The notes under the pieces: model-generated | Database searches by the model: none | The model's input: the letters and a program-made list of their open reading frames with translations, nothing else | What the model was told of the DNA's origin: nothing | Translations under genes and position numbers: made by a program | Assembly (NCBI GenBank): GCA_029820565.1 | Contig: JALGUR010000047.1 | Span: 1 to 36,350, forward strand | Direction of reading: 5' to 3' | DNA from: Candidatus Zipacnadia bacterium | GTDB lineage: Bacteria > Armatimonadota > Zipacnadia > Zipacnadales > Zipacnadaceae | DNA length: 36,350 nt | In this document: in pieces, positions 9,190 through 16,381 of the stretch | Position numbering within the stretch: the stretch's first letter is position 1 | Layout of the letters: each line of letters starts with the position of its first letter

Positions 9190-9281
9190 CAAGGTTGATC
9201 ACGAACTTAGTTGACATTGAGGCAGCATCATCGCAGACACCAAGCATAGCAGCACAAATTACAGAAAGGGAGGAAGTAACG

Positions 9282-9755
9282 ATGAGCAAAGGCATCACAG
9301 CACATGTTCTGGACTGGCTGGGTTTGGGCTCCGAAGAGTCCGGGGGCGATTCGTTTGGTTATCCTGACGAGCGCCTGCGTTCTCAGGGCACTGGCACAGA
9401 TGATGAGGATGGGCTTATCCCCTTTTCTCAGCGGCACAATCAGGCCATCAATTGCCCCATCGTCCGTGCCGAACCCCAAACGATGGATGAAGCCACGTCG
9501 GTAGCCGATGAGATCAAGCGGCAGAACCCAGTGTTGCTGAACTTAGAAGGGGTGGAGCGCGAGGAGGCCCGGCGCATCAGAGATTTCCTCGGCGGAGTCA
9601 CTTACGGACTTAATGGCTATATGCGCAAAGTCGGCGGTTGGGTCTATATCTGCGCCCCGTTTGACATGCCCGTGGAGAAGTTGGTTCTGGACCCATCGCG
9701 CCAGGGAGCCGAGCGTTTTGAGCACGACTTCGCCGCCGAATTTGTGGAGTACTAA
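9282..9755 (+). CDS. sepF: Cell division protein SepF
   Basis: SepF polymerises on the inner face of the membrane and anchors the FtsZ ring. I place the start at ATG 9282, giving 157 residues, because GGGAGG lies 8 bases before it; the frame is open further upstream but without family similarity. The N-terminal MSKGITAHVLDWLGLG can form the membrane-binding amphipathic helix. A linker of about 45 residues follows, then the SepF core: NCPIVRAEP, MDEATSVADEIKRQNPVLLNLEG, FLGGVTYGLNGYMRKVGGWVYICAP (shown as landmarks). Length is normal. It lies between a sialidase-like gene and proC; yggS and yggT are also nearby, the usual sepF neighbourhood. Confidence 0.93.
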   Translation: MSKGITAHVLDWLGLGSEESGGDSFGYPDERLRSQGTGTDDEDGLIPFSQRHNQAINCPIVRAEPQTMDEATSVADEIKRQNPVLLNLEGVEREEARRIRDFLGGVTYGLNGYMRKVGGWVYICAPFDMPVEKLVLDPSRQGAERFEHDFAAEFVEY

Positions 9756-9840
9756 TCTTCCCGCGTCAAGCGAATAGGGATACCCGTAGGGCTTGTTTGG
9801 CCAGATGTGCTTGCCCCGGTTGACCTATAGGTATTATGCA

Positions 9841-9980
9841 GCAGGAGGGCCTTTCCAGCCCCGACCATAATCGCGCTTGCGCTGCCGAAGCAGCTTCAGC
9901 GCGCAGGCGCGGCAAGAATGCCGCTCCTACGGCGGGAGACTCATAAACAATGTAGCAGGGCCGTCCTCGGCCCGATGCTC
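9841..9980. repeat. Cluster of palindromic units between sepF and proC
   Basis: At least three short hairpins lie in a row here. One is a GCTGC-CGAA-GCAGC core near 9881-9895. The second is GCGGCA-AGAA-TGCCGC at 9909-9924. The third is GGGCC-6 bases-GGCCC at 9958-9973. Bases 9908-9928 are identical to the reverse complement of 25004-25024, and 9957-9976 match the reverse complement of 25031-25050 at 18 of 20. The same two units therefore recur inside a methyltransferase gene. Apart from these, the 246-base gap between sepF and proC holds no recognisable gene or clear promoter. Confidence 0.7.
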
Positions 9981-10001
9981 TCCACAGTGAGCGTGATAAT
10001 A

Positions 10002-10829
10002 ATGCCACAGCGTCACTACCAGTTGGGCGTGATTGGAACGGGGATGATGGGAGCGGGATTAGTGCGTGGATTCATTGCCGCCGAAGCCGTAGCAGGTGAT
10101 GATATCCTGGCTTATGATATTGACAGCCAGCGCCTGGCGGACCTGGTTGCGGAGGTTGGCGTGGTGGCGGCCGAAGACAACCAGACAGTGGTTGAGCAGT
10201 CTCAAACAGTACTGATAGCCATTAAGCCCCAGCTAATTGCCCAGGTGCTGGCTCCTGAGGCCGCAGGCTTTGCCGAGGGCCAACTACTCATATCTATCGC
10301 AGCCGGCATCCGTCTGGCCCAACTCCGGGAGATGGTGGGGCCCCAACCGGCTCTGGTGCGGGTGATGCCCAATATCTTGTGTGCTATTGGGCAGGGGGCG
10401 GCCGCCTACAGCCTGGATGATAAAGTCACCGTGGCTCAGCAGCAGATAGTAGAAAAACTCCTGGGCAGTGTGGGTACGGTGGCCCAGGTGGAAGAAAGAC
10501 TTATGGACGCAGTGACCGGACTGTCCGGCAGTGGTCCAGCGTTTGCCGCCGTGTTCATTGAAGCCCTGGCGGACGGTGGAGTCACCGCCGGATTGCCCCG
10601 GGATGTTGCCCTGCAGTTAGCCGCTCAGACAGTGGCCGGGGCAGGCCAGTGGGTCCTTGATGAGGGCAACCCGGCCCGGTTGAAGGACCAGGTAACCTCC
10701 CCCGGCGGGACTACCGCCGCCGGCCTGGCTCAACTGGAGGCGCACGGGCTGCGCAGCGCCGCCCTGGAGGCGGTGGTGGCTGCCGCCCGGCGCTCTGAGC
10801 AATTAGGAATGAGTGGACCAAGCCAATAA
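10002..10829 (+). CDS. proC: Pyrroline-5-carboxylate reductase
   Basis: Catalyses the last step of proline synthesis, NAD(P)H-dependent reduction of 1-pyrroline-5-carboxylate. The ATG at 10002 gives 275 residues and puts the Rossmann motif GVIGTGMMG at residues 9-17, as in the family; the longer upstream frame enters palindromic repeat DNA and is rejected. The C-terminal dimerisation domain is complete: TGLSGSGPAFAAVFIEA, then the signature ending SPGGTTAAGL. Length is normal. In several bacterial groups proC sits in the sepF-yggT segment, as here. A GTG at 9987 is an alternative start. Confidence 0.93.
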   Translation: MPQRHYQLGVIGTGMMGAGLVRGFIAAEAVAGDDILAYDIDSQRLADLVAEVGVVAAEDNQTVVEQSQTVLIAIKPQLIAQVLAPEAAGFAEGQLLISIAAGIRLAQLREMVGPQPALVRVMPNILCAIGQGAAAYSLDDKVTVAQQQIVEKLLGSVGTVAQVEERLMDAVTGLSGSGPAFAAVFIEALADGGVTAGLPRDVALQLAAQTVAGAGQWVLDEGNPARLKDQVTSPGGTTAAGLAQLEAHGLRSAALEAVVAAARRSEQLGMSGPSQ

Positions 10830-10866
10830 TATGGCAGGCCAAGACTCAGTCAGCAAATACGGGGGG

Positions 10867-12069
10867 ATGGTGAGTACGATGTCACATCGCTGGATGATAG
10901 GCGTGGTGGCAATTACAATAGCGCTCGTAAGCGTAGGATGCGGGGGGAAGAGTTCGAGTCTTCCGCCCCGGCTGTCGGTTCAGCCAGCCCGGCCTACGGC
11001 CAACTCACTATCAGTCTATCCCGCGGAGGGCCAACTGCTGGGCGACCTGGATAGCGATGGCCAGCCGTCGGTGGGCGACGCTATCAAGATTCTACGAATT
11101 ATAGTAGGACTGGACACTGGCGACTCGTGCGCCGATGCTAATCAGAGCGGTAGTACCGAGGTCGGTGATGCTATCAAGGTACTCCGCTGTGTAGTGGGTC
11201 TGGACGAGTGGCCGATTGGGGAATGTGTGCCGGCCCAGCGCATTGTCTTCACCAGGCAGTGCCTGATACAGCTGGCCTACAGCCTCAATATGTATGAGGA
11301 TGATTACGGGCAAATCTGGACCATGGATGCCGACGGTACTGAACAGGTCCATCTGACCGATGATTCCGGGACTGACCGCAACCCGGCCTGGTCCCCTGGC
11401 GGCACCCGAATTGCTTTTGACACCTTCCGCGATGGAAATGCCGAAATCTATGTAATGAATGCCGATGGCACGGGGCTGACTAACCTGACAAACAACCCTG
11501 CGGCTGACTGTAACCCCGCCTGGTCCCCCGACGGCACCAGAATTGCGTTTGACAGCGACCGTGACGGAAACGCTGAAATCTACGTAATGAGTGCCGAGGG
11601 CAGCGACCCAATTAACCTGACAAACTTCAATGCCGTGGACCGCGACCCGGCCTGGTCGCCCGACGGCACCAAAATTGCGTTCCACAGTAGTCGCCAAAGC
11701 TTTGGGCAGGATATTTGGGTGATGAATGCCGATGGCAGCCAACCAAAGATACTAACATATAGCGTCCCCGGGAGCTGGGACCCAGCCTGGTCACCAGACG
11801 GTACTCAAATTGCTTTTGACACATTCCGCGATGGAAATGCCGAAATCTATGTGATGAATGCCGACGGCACGAGTGAAATTAACCTGACCAATGACCCAGC
11901 CGACGACTGGAACCCGGTCTGGTCTCCCGACGGCACCCAAATTGCTTTCAATAGCGACCGTGACGGAAACGCTGAAATCTACGTAATGAATACCGACGGC
12001 ACCGGACTGACTAATCTGACCAACAGCCCGGCCAATGACTGGCAACCGGCCTGGTGGGAGAGCCGCTAA
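10867..12069 (+). CDS. Exported dockerin-type and PD40 beta-propeller protein
   Basis: About 400 residues from the ATG at 10867 (ATG 10879 also possible); the longer frame would overlap proC. The N-terminus has a hydrophobic stretch ending VSVGCGG, a weak lipobox with Ser at -3, so it may be a lipoprotein. Two Ca-binding dockerin-like repeats follow, each with the pattern GDxDxxG...VGDAIKxLRxxVGL (second copy begins ADANQSG). The rest is six TolB/PD40-type propeller blades of about 44 residues, with recurring DGNAEIYVMNADGT, LTN and PAWSPDGTxIAF. Such proteins bind proteins or peptidoglycan-associated partners outside the cytoplasm. The dockerin pair would normally imply a cohesin partner, and none is visible in this window. 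Confidence 0.8.
   Translation: MVSTMSHRWMIGVVAITIALVSVGCGGKSSSLPPRLSVQPARPTANSLSVYPAEGQLLGDLDSDGQPSVGDAIKILRIIVGLDTGDSCADANQSGSTEVGDAIKVLRCVVGLDEWPIGECVPAQRIVFTRQCLIQLAYSLNMYEDDYGQIWTMDADGTEQVHLTDDSGTDRNPAWSPGGTRIAFDTFRDGNAEIYVMNADGTGLTNLTNNPAADCNPAWSPDGTRIAFDSDRDGNAEIYVMSAEGSDPINLTNFNAVDRDPAWSPDGTKIAFHSSRQSFGQDIWVMNADGSQPKILTYSVPGSWDPAWSPDGTQIAFDTFRDGNAEIYVMNADGTSEINLTNDPADDWNPVWSPDGTQIAFNSDRDGNAEIYVMNTDGTGLTNLTNSPANDWQPAWWESR
11419..11989. repeat. Internal 399-bp periodic duplication of propeller blades
   Basis: Blade DNA around 11419 is nearly identical to that around 11818, and blade DNA around 11551 to that around 11950. Both pairs are offset by exactly 399 bases, or 133 codons (three blades). 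This points to duplication or gene conversion of a three-blade block inside the gene. Confidence 0.7.
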
Positions 12070-12157
12070 TGAGATAATCGGAACCGAGGTGTGGTGGAGT
12101 AGTAATGGCTGCCTTCCAGTGCTGCCCAAGTGACCGGGTGAGGCGAAAGAGAGTCAA

Positions 12158-12436
12158 ATGATCAGGCTGCTTTCTACCATTTTCTGGATATATGAAATCA
12201 TCGTAATAATCCGTGTGGTATTTAGTTGGGTACGGGTATCCCGGTACTCCCCAGGGTGGGCGGGGCTCCGAGATTTTACCTACGCGCTCACTGAGCCGCT
12301 GCTTAGGCCGATACGACGACGACTGGCACCTTATCAGAAACAAATGTCCTTTGACTTCTCTCCTCTGGTGTTGCTGGTCATACTGTGGATAGTAGAGGGT
12401 ATTATCATACATATCCTACGAGGACCATTTCAGTAG
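12158..12436 (+). CDS. yggT: YggT-family membrane protein
   Basis: A 92-residue YggT (YlmG) protein with two membrane segments, about residues 8-25 and 66-85. Between them is a basic stretch that includes the family landmark LTEPLLRPIRR. YggT/YlmG proteins are linked to cell division and membrane or osmotic homeostasis and usually lie next to sepF. Length and topology are typical. Its stop codon overlaps the proposed GTG start of the next gene by one base (TAGTG), so the two are probably translated together. Confidence 0.9.
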   Translation: MIRLLSTIFWIYEIIVIIRVVFSWVRVSRYSPGWAGLRDFTYALTEPLLRPIRRRLAPYQKQMSFDFSPLVLLVILWIVEGIIIHILRGPFQ

Positions 12437-13974
12437 TGACAATTGGCGACGGTCAGTCATTTCTTCAAATGTGGAAACCAGTGCCTCAACCTCAACTCCC
12501 CGCCCGCCCCCAGCGGCCCAGTATCGGGCGCGTAGTGTTCATTTTGGGCCTGGCAGGGGCGACCGTATTGCTGGCTGCCCACACTTCAGCATTTCAGCCC
12601 AGCGCTCTCCATCAAGCCAATCAATCTGCTGTTCATCTGACCTTGTCGGCCGATGTTCTGTATCGGCTCAGTATTTTTGCCCAGGCCAGTGGGCAATCAG
12701 ATCAGGCTGAAACTCTACGGCAGATGGCGTTAGCATTATACGAGAGGAACGCCTTGGGGCCGACGGCATCGGCCCAGGCAGCATACCGCTTGGGTATCTT
12801 CTACTCCAAGTCCGGCTATCCTGACCACGGGCGGCACCTTCTGTTGCAAGCGGCGCAACTTGATCAGCCCCATCATCGGTTATACCTGTTGCTGTCCCAT
12901 ATTTACGGGGAGGGGCCCCCCTATAATCCCCCCGCAAGCGGGGGGATACAGGGGGGTAAGAACCTTAAAACTCTCTCAGATGAGAGGGAACTACGGCAGA
13001 ATGTCGCGCTGCTGGATGACCAGCCCCGCTGGCTGGCCGGACTGACCCGAGCCGATTTGTACGACCGTCTCCAGCAACACCACCGCAGTCAGCAACTCCG
13101 TCAGCAGTGGCAGCGCCAACAGGCCCTATTCGGCATGATTGTTATTGGTCTGATGTTGATATGCGGCGTAATGGGCCTGGCCGGTCTGGTGATACTCACC
13201 AGTATGATCGTGGGCCTGGCCCGGCGGCCAATCCAACGGTCCAGGAAACACTGGTACGTGCCGTGGCATATCGGTGATATTGTGGAGGTCATTGTAGTAC
13301 TTGTGTTCCTTATGGCGGCAGTGGGCCTGCTCCTGGCGCGGTTCGGGCACTATTTCCAGTTACCTGACCGGCCCGGACTGACTGAAGCACTGCTGACTGC
13401 GGCTGTCTATCTAATAGCAACAGGCGCAGTCCTGGCGTTGATTCACTACCGGATTAGCGCCCATCCCCGCCCCTGGCGGCTGTTAGGGGTGCGGTTTGAA
13501 CGCCTGGCGACGGGAGTCGGATGGGGTCTGGCCGGCTATGCGGTCTTTGTCGGCCTGCTGGGGGCCGGGTGGTTTGTCGTACAGAAGTTGGGTTTGGCCG
13601 GCCCGCTACCTGCTGGGGCACTCAACGGGCCGGTAGAGGCACTTTCTCAGCCCCAGACTCCTGCTGCCTATGCGGTGTATTTTGTGCTGATTTGTCTTAT
13701 TGCCCCAGTGGTTGAGGAGATTGTTTTTCGCGGCTTCATCTACGCCGGCCTGCGGCGGGTAATGGGCATGGTCCCGGCAATGCTGCTGAGCGCCGCGCTA
13801 TTCGCCAGCATTCATCTGTCCGTCCCTACCGGAGGAATGGTCGTGGTCGGCCTGATTGCCCTGGTGTTAGCATATCTATACGAGCACAGCCAGTCAGTAG
13901 TGCCCAGCATTGTAACCCACTTTGTGCATAATGCCCTGGTATTTGCGTTCCTGGCCGCCTATGGACTGCTATAA
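12436..13974 (+). CDS. CPBP-family (CAAX/Abi) intramembrane protease with extracytoplasmic helical domain
   Basis: About 512 residues from GTG 12436, which overlaps the yggT stop and has GAGGA about 11 bases upstream; ATG 12469 is the alternative. After an N-terminal membrane segment comes a helical, TPR-like domain of about 180 residues, then several membrane helices and a C-terminal CPBP domain. The glutamate motif is EEIVFR (E427, E428, R432), with catalytic histidines in ASIHL and THFVHN. Such proteases cleave within membranes; substrates here are unknown. The helical domain contains an in-frame palindromic insertion at 12916-12956 encoding a Pro/Gly-rich PPYNPPASGGIQGG stretch that is foreign to the surrounding helices. 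Confidence 0.85.
   Translation: MTIGDGQSFLQMWKPVPQPQLPARPQRPSIGRVVFILGLAGATVLLAAHTSAFQPSALHQANQSAVHLTLSADVLYRLSIFAQASGQSDQAETLRQMALALYERNALGPTASAQAAYRLGIFYSKSGYPDHGRHLLLQAAQLDQPHHRLYLLLSHIYGEGPPYNPPASGGIQGGKNLKTLSDERELRQNVALLDDQPRWLAGLTRADLYDRLQQHHRSQQLRQQWQRQQALFGMIVIGLMLICGVMGLAGLVILTSMIVGLARRPIQRSRKHWYVPWHIGDIVEVIVVLVFLMAAVGLLLARFGHYFQLPDRPGLTEALLTAAVYLIATGAVLALIHYRISAHPRPWRLLGVRFERLATGVGWGLAGYAVFVGLLGAGWFVVQKLGLAGPLPAGALNGPVEALSQPQTPAAYAVYFVLICLIAPVVEEIVFRGFIYAGLRRVMGMVPAMLLSAALFASIHLSVPTGGMVVVGLIALVLAYLYEHSQSVVPSIVTHFVHNALVFAFLAAYGLL
12916..12956. repeat. In-frame C6/G6 palindromic element inside CPBP gene
   Basis: Two C6 blocks (12916-12921, 12928-12933) are mirrored by two G6 blocks (12940-12945, 12951-12956) around a central GCAAGC. 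The inner stem is 8 bp with an AA loop, and the outer stem is separated by TATAAT/ATACA. The reading frame passes straight through. No second copy of this particular unit was found in the window. Confidence 0.75.
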
Positions 13975-13992
13975 TGGAGAAACAGGTAAACC

Positions 13993-14286
13993 GTGGGCAC
14001 TGATGACCGGCGTAGTGTGAAGTTGACTGTACGAGTGATACCGGGAGCACCGCGCGATGAATTCTCCGGCGTAAGAGATGGCAGGGCGGTAGTGCGTTTG
14101 CAGGCCCGCCCGGTCAAGGGCGCAGCCAATAAAGCGCTCATTGAATTTCTCAGTGAGACCTTGCAGGCATCCCCCCAGGACATTCATATTATGGCTGGCC
14201 ACCACAGCCGCAACAAGACCCTGCGGGTGGTGGGCCTTACTGCTGCCCAACTCAAGCAAAGACTCCGTCAGGGCGGCGCCCTGTGA
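13993..14286 (+). CDS. yggU: DUF167 (YggU-like) protein
   Basis: A 97-residue DUF167/YggU protein. The family signature is clear: LTVRVIPGAPRDEF near the start, ARPVKGAANKALIEFLSETL in the middle, and GHHSRNKTLRVVG near the end. It is small and soluble with no known reaction; relatives are found beside yggT in many genomes. The GTG at 13993 is the best start, with AGG 6 bases upstream and 18 bases after the previous stop, so it is likely the last gene of the yggT operon. The consensus promoter of the next unit begins about 70 bases downstream. Confidence 0.88.
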   Translation: MGTDDRRSVKLTVRVIPGAPRDEFSGVRDGRAVVRLQARPVKGAANKALIEFLSETLQASPQDIHIMAGHHSRNKTLRVVGLTAAQLKQRLRQGGAL

Positions 14287-14358
14287 GTGCACCATTCGCC
14301 GTGGTGCCTCGTCAGTGTGCGTGAGGCCCACCAGTTGGGCTACCCATCGCCACTCCAC

Positions 14359-14387
14359 TTGACAAAAGCGCTACAACCTGCTATAAT
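14359..14387 (+). promoter_or_regulatory. Consensus sigma70 promoter of ArsR unit
   Basis: TTGACA (14359-14364), 17 bases, TATAAT (14382-14387): a perfect match to consensus in both boxes and in spacing. Transcription should begin near 14394, about 30 bases before the ArsR start codon. Confidence 0.88.
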
Positions 14388-14389
14388 CC

Positions 14390-14413
14390 ATTGAAGAATT
14401 GAAATCTCTCAAT
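14390..14413. promoter_or_regulatory. Probable ArsR operator (imperfect dyad)
   Basis: ATTGAAGA and TCTCTCAAT form an imperfect, AT-rich inverted repeat just downstream of the -10 box, spanning the predicted start of transcription. ArsR/SmtB repressors typically bind such dyads overlapping their own promoter, so autoregulation is likely. This is inferred from position and symmetry only. Confidence 0.45.
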
Positions 14414-14423
14414 ATCTACAGTT

Positions 14424-14747
14424 ATGCCCAAACCTGTGCAATGTGTACACAAATTGAGACTGCGGGTGCTTAAGGGGTTGGCATCCCATACCCGCCTACA
14501 CATACTGGACCTGCTCAACAAGAGCGAGTGTACGGTGCAAGAGATCGCCGACGCCCTTGAGGCCAACCAGTCTACCATATCGTGTCATCTGAACACTCTG
14601 CGCGCCAGCGGACTCGTGGCGACACGTAAAGACGGCACTCACGTGTACTACACATTGGCCCACGACACTGTCAATGAAATGCTGGAGTTACTGGACGAGA
14701 TACTCAAGGCGCAGTGCCTGAGCGACAGTGAAACCCTGGAGTTATAG
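14424..14747 (+). CDS. ArsR-family winged-helix transcriptional regulator
   Basis: 107 residues. Residues about 12-95 form the ArsR winged helix: LRVLKGLASHTRLHILDLL, the recognition region QEIADALEANQSTISCHLNTLRASGLV, and the wing RKDGTHVYYTLA. Cysteines occur near the N-terminus, in SECTVQEI (where ArsR-type proteins carry the ELCVCDL metal site, here reduced to a single Cys), in STISCHL and near the C-terminus (AQCLSD). These, plus His/Asp/Glu residues of the last helix, could bind a metal. It has its own consensus promoter, an overlapping dyad and a Cys-rich peptide gene 59 bases downstream. It probably represses that unit until a metal or thiol stress releases it. The ligand is unknown. 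Confidence 0.85.
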   Translation: MPKPVQCVHKLRLRVLKGLASHTRLHILDLLNKSECTVQEIADALEANQSTISCHLNTLRASGLVATRKDGTHVYYTLAHDTVNEMLELLDEILKAQCLSDSETLEL

Positions 14748-14806
14748 GATAGTGGCTAAGCAGTTTGGGTAAATGAATATCCATTTCGCGGGAGGAGGTG
14801 AAGAAC

Positions 14807-14896
14807 ATGTGTAAAGAGTGCTGTGAGCCTAAGAAGGAAGAAAAGAAGGAAGAGAAGTGTGAGGAGAAAAAAGAGAAAAAGTCATGCTGCAAGTAG
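14807..14896 (+). CDS. 29-residue Cys/Lys/Glu-rich peptide (metallothionein-like)
   Basis: This very short gene codes for 29 residues: 6 Cys (positions 2, 5, 6, 18, 27, 28) and about 20 Lys or Glu. The pattern is CxxCC at the start, a charged middle with one Cys, and CC one residue from the end. The evidence that it is translated is strong for its size. GGAGGAGG at 14791-14798 lies 8 bases before the ATG, it follows the ArsR gene in the same transcript, and a double-stem terminator starts 18 bases after its stop. Cysteine pairs joined by charged linkers suggest soft-metal binding or sequestration, like a minimal metallothionein. I do not recognise a named family. Confidence 0.75.
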   Translation: MCKECCEPKKEEKKEEKCEEKKEKKSCCK

Positions 14897-14914
14897 TTGA
14901 GGCATGATCCGATA

Positions 14915-14967
14915 GCACCACAGGCTGGGATCTGCATAAGTAGGTCCCAGCCTTCATTTTGTGGTGC
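14915..14967 (+). terminator. Nested-stem terminator of the ArsR unit
   Basis: An 8-bp inner stem (GGCTGGGA 14923-14930 with TCCCAGCC 14945-14952) is followed by TTCATTTT. An outer 8-bp stem (GCACCACA 14915-14922 with TGTGGTGC 14960-14967) encloses it. The position directly after the small Cys-rich gene fits a rho-independent terminator. Confidence 0.75.
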
Positions 14968-15007
14968 CGAATAGTCAGCTAACACAGCATCGCAGCAGGG
15001 CCGGAAA

Positions 15008-15036
15008 TTGACACCCACAGATGCGTATGTCATAAT
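15008..15036 (+). promoter_or_regulatory. Sigma70-type promoter of second glycan cluster
   Basis: TTGACA (15008-15013), 17 bases, CATAAT (15031-15036). It would start transcription near 15043, 33 bases before the small hydrophobic ORF, and probably serves the sialidase-like and GH42-like genes behind it. Confidence 0.7.
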
Positions 15037-15075
15037 TGATGTTACTCATTCTGGTATTCACTCAGGGAGGGATGA

Positions 15076-15216
15076 ATGACGATGCGACCAGGCGGTTTGG
15101 CTGCCATCATTGTGATCTACCTGGGCGTGTCGCTCGCGTGGGGGCATGCCGGCCATCAGTTGCCGTTCAGACGACAGCCCGTACATCTTAATGATCACAG
15201 GAGGCATCCAAATTGA
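15076..15216 (+). CDS. Small hypothetical protein with one hydrophobic segment
   Basis: 46 residues from ATG 15076 (ATG 15082 is also in frame); GGGAGGG at 15065-15071 is a strong Shine-Dalgarno. Residues about 6-22 (LAAIIVIYLGVSLAW) form a signal-like or membrane helix; the rest is His/Arg-rich and hydrophilic. Its TGA overlaps the TTG start of the sialidase-like gene and its last codons carry that gene's AGGAGG, so the two are translationally coupled. It could be a real membrane peptide, a leader ORF controlling translation, or the detached signal sequence of an older gene. No family is recognised. Confidence 0.5.
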   Translation: MTMRPGGLAAIIVIYLGVSLAWGHAGHQLPFRRQPVHLNDHRRHPN

Positions 15217-16336
15217 GCAGACGACTGAAAATAGTCAACTCGGGAACTCTTTATGCCAACCCCTATCAGGGCGACTGGGCTCGGCATGGCTATCATCCCC
15301 GCATTCTGGAAATCGCGCCCAATGAATTGCTCTGCGTATATCGGCGGGGTGCGGCAATGTATGCCGACGACGGGCGCTCATTCCAGTTGCGCTCTACCGA
15401 TAATGGCAATACCTGGGACGAGGAAGGCTGCGTCTGGGATGGCGCGGCAGATGAGAAATCCTACCACTATTCGGCTACGTCTTTGAGCCAGATGGCGGAT
15501 GGCGAGATTATCCTGACCGGTTTTCGCATTCACCGGCCCCAGCCTGATATGCTCTTCTATAAACTCGAGTCTGCCTCCCCGAACAGACCATTCTGCATCG
15601 CTCGACCGACGCCGGCCATACCTGGTCAGCCCCTGAGATTATTGACAAGCCAGGAGGACGGCTGCTGGAGATAACTGGCTGTGCAGTTGAACTGGCCAAC
15701 GGAGATTGGCTGGTTCCCTTTGATACCTCCAAGGATTATTACGATCCCACGCCATTACGGGTGAACGTAGTGGGTCTTATTTCCCCAGATCGCGGCAGAA
15801 CTTGGGACGAATTAGTTCCCATCGCCGGAGAGCCGGGGGGTGAGAAGACCTTCTGGCACGCCCACATAATCAGATTGGCCGACAGGCGACTGCTATGCTT
15901 CCCTTGGACCGGTGACCAGACGGGGCAGAATTTCCTGTCGCTGCATCGCGTTGAAAGTGATCCTACGGGACGACAGTGGAGCACGCCCGAGCCGACCGGG
16001 ATCCCGGGCCAGACCAATTATCCAGTAGACCTGGGCAATGCGCTGATGTTCTTGGTCTATTCCTGGCGTGAATCAGACCAACCGGGGATATACGGTGTGC
16101 TGTCGGAAGACGAGGGATATAGTTGGGACGTGGACAATCAGGTCCAAATCTGGGACGCCTACGGGAAGGCCAGCCTCGGCGTGGCCCGTACCGACACCTA
16201 TCCCTCCAGCCACGACAACATCGCCTTTGGTGCACCTCATGCCATACGATTGCACAATGGTGATATTATGGCCAGTTTCTGGTGTTTTCAATCCAACCAG
16301 ACAGTATGTCGCTGGTGCCGCTTGCGGGTGACATAA
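15213..16336 (+). pseudogene. Sialidase-like beta-propeller gene, frameshifted
   Basis: Two frames together encode about 374 residues of a BNR/sialidase-like propeller. The first runs from TTG 15213 (AGGAGG 8 bases upstream) with Asp box STDNGNTW and stops at 15674 after losing homology near 15557-15563. The second frame is open from 15563, begins CLPEQTILHRSTDAGHTWS and carries later propeller blades (SPDRGRTW, SEDEGYSW) to the stop at 16336. Adding one base in the AAA at 15561-15563 joins the frames, so a single-base deletion or sequencing error in an A-run is likely. There is no signal peptide. If repaired, it would be a glycan-active enzyme beside the GH42-like gene. The lost base could be real, so I call it a pseudogene provisionally. 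Confidence 0.75.
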
Positions 16337-16381
16337 CCGCAAATGCCGGCTTCACATTACCACAATACGGAGATACAAACT

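Noticed and set aside
9918-10001. N-terminal extension of proC
   Set aside because: The extra 28 codons come from repeat DNA, and the Rossmann motif is correctly placed from ATG 10002.
9766-10008. 80-residue minus-strand frame between sepF and proC
   Set aside because: Made mostly of palindromic repeat DNA; its residues have no protein-like pattern.
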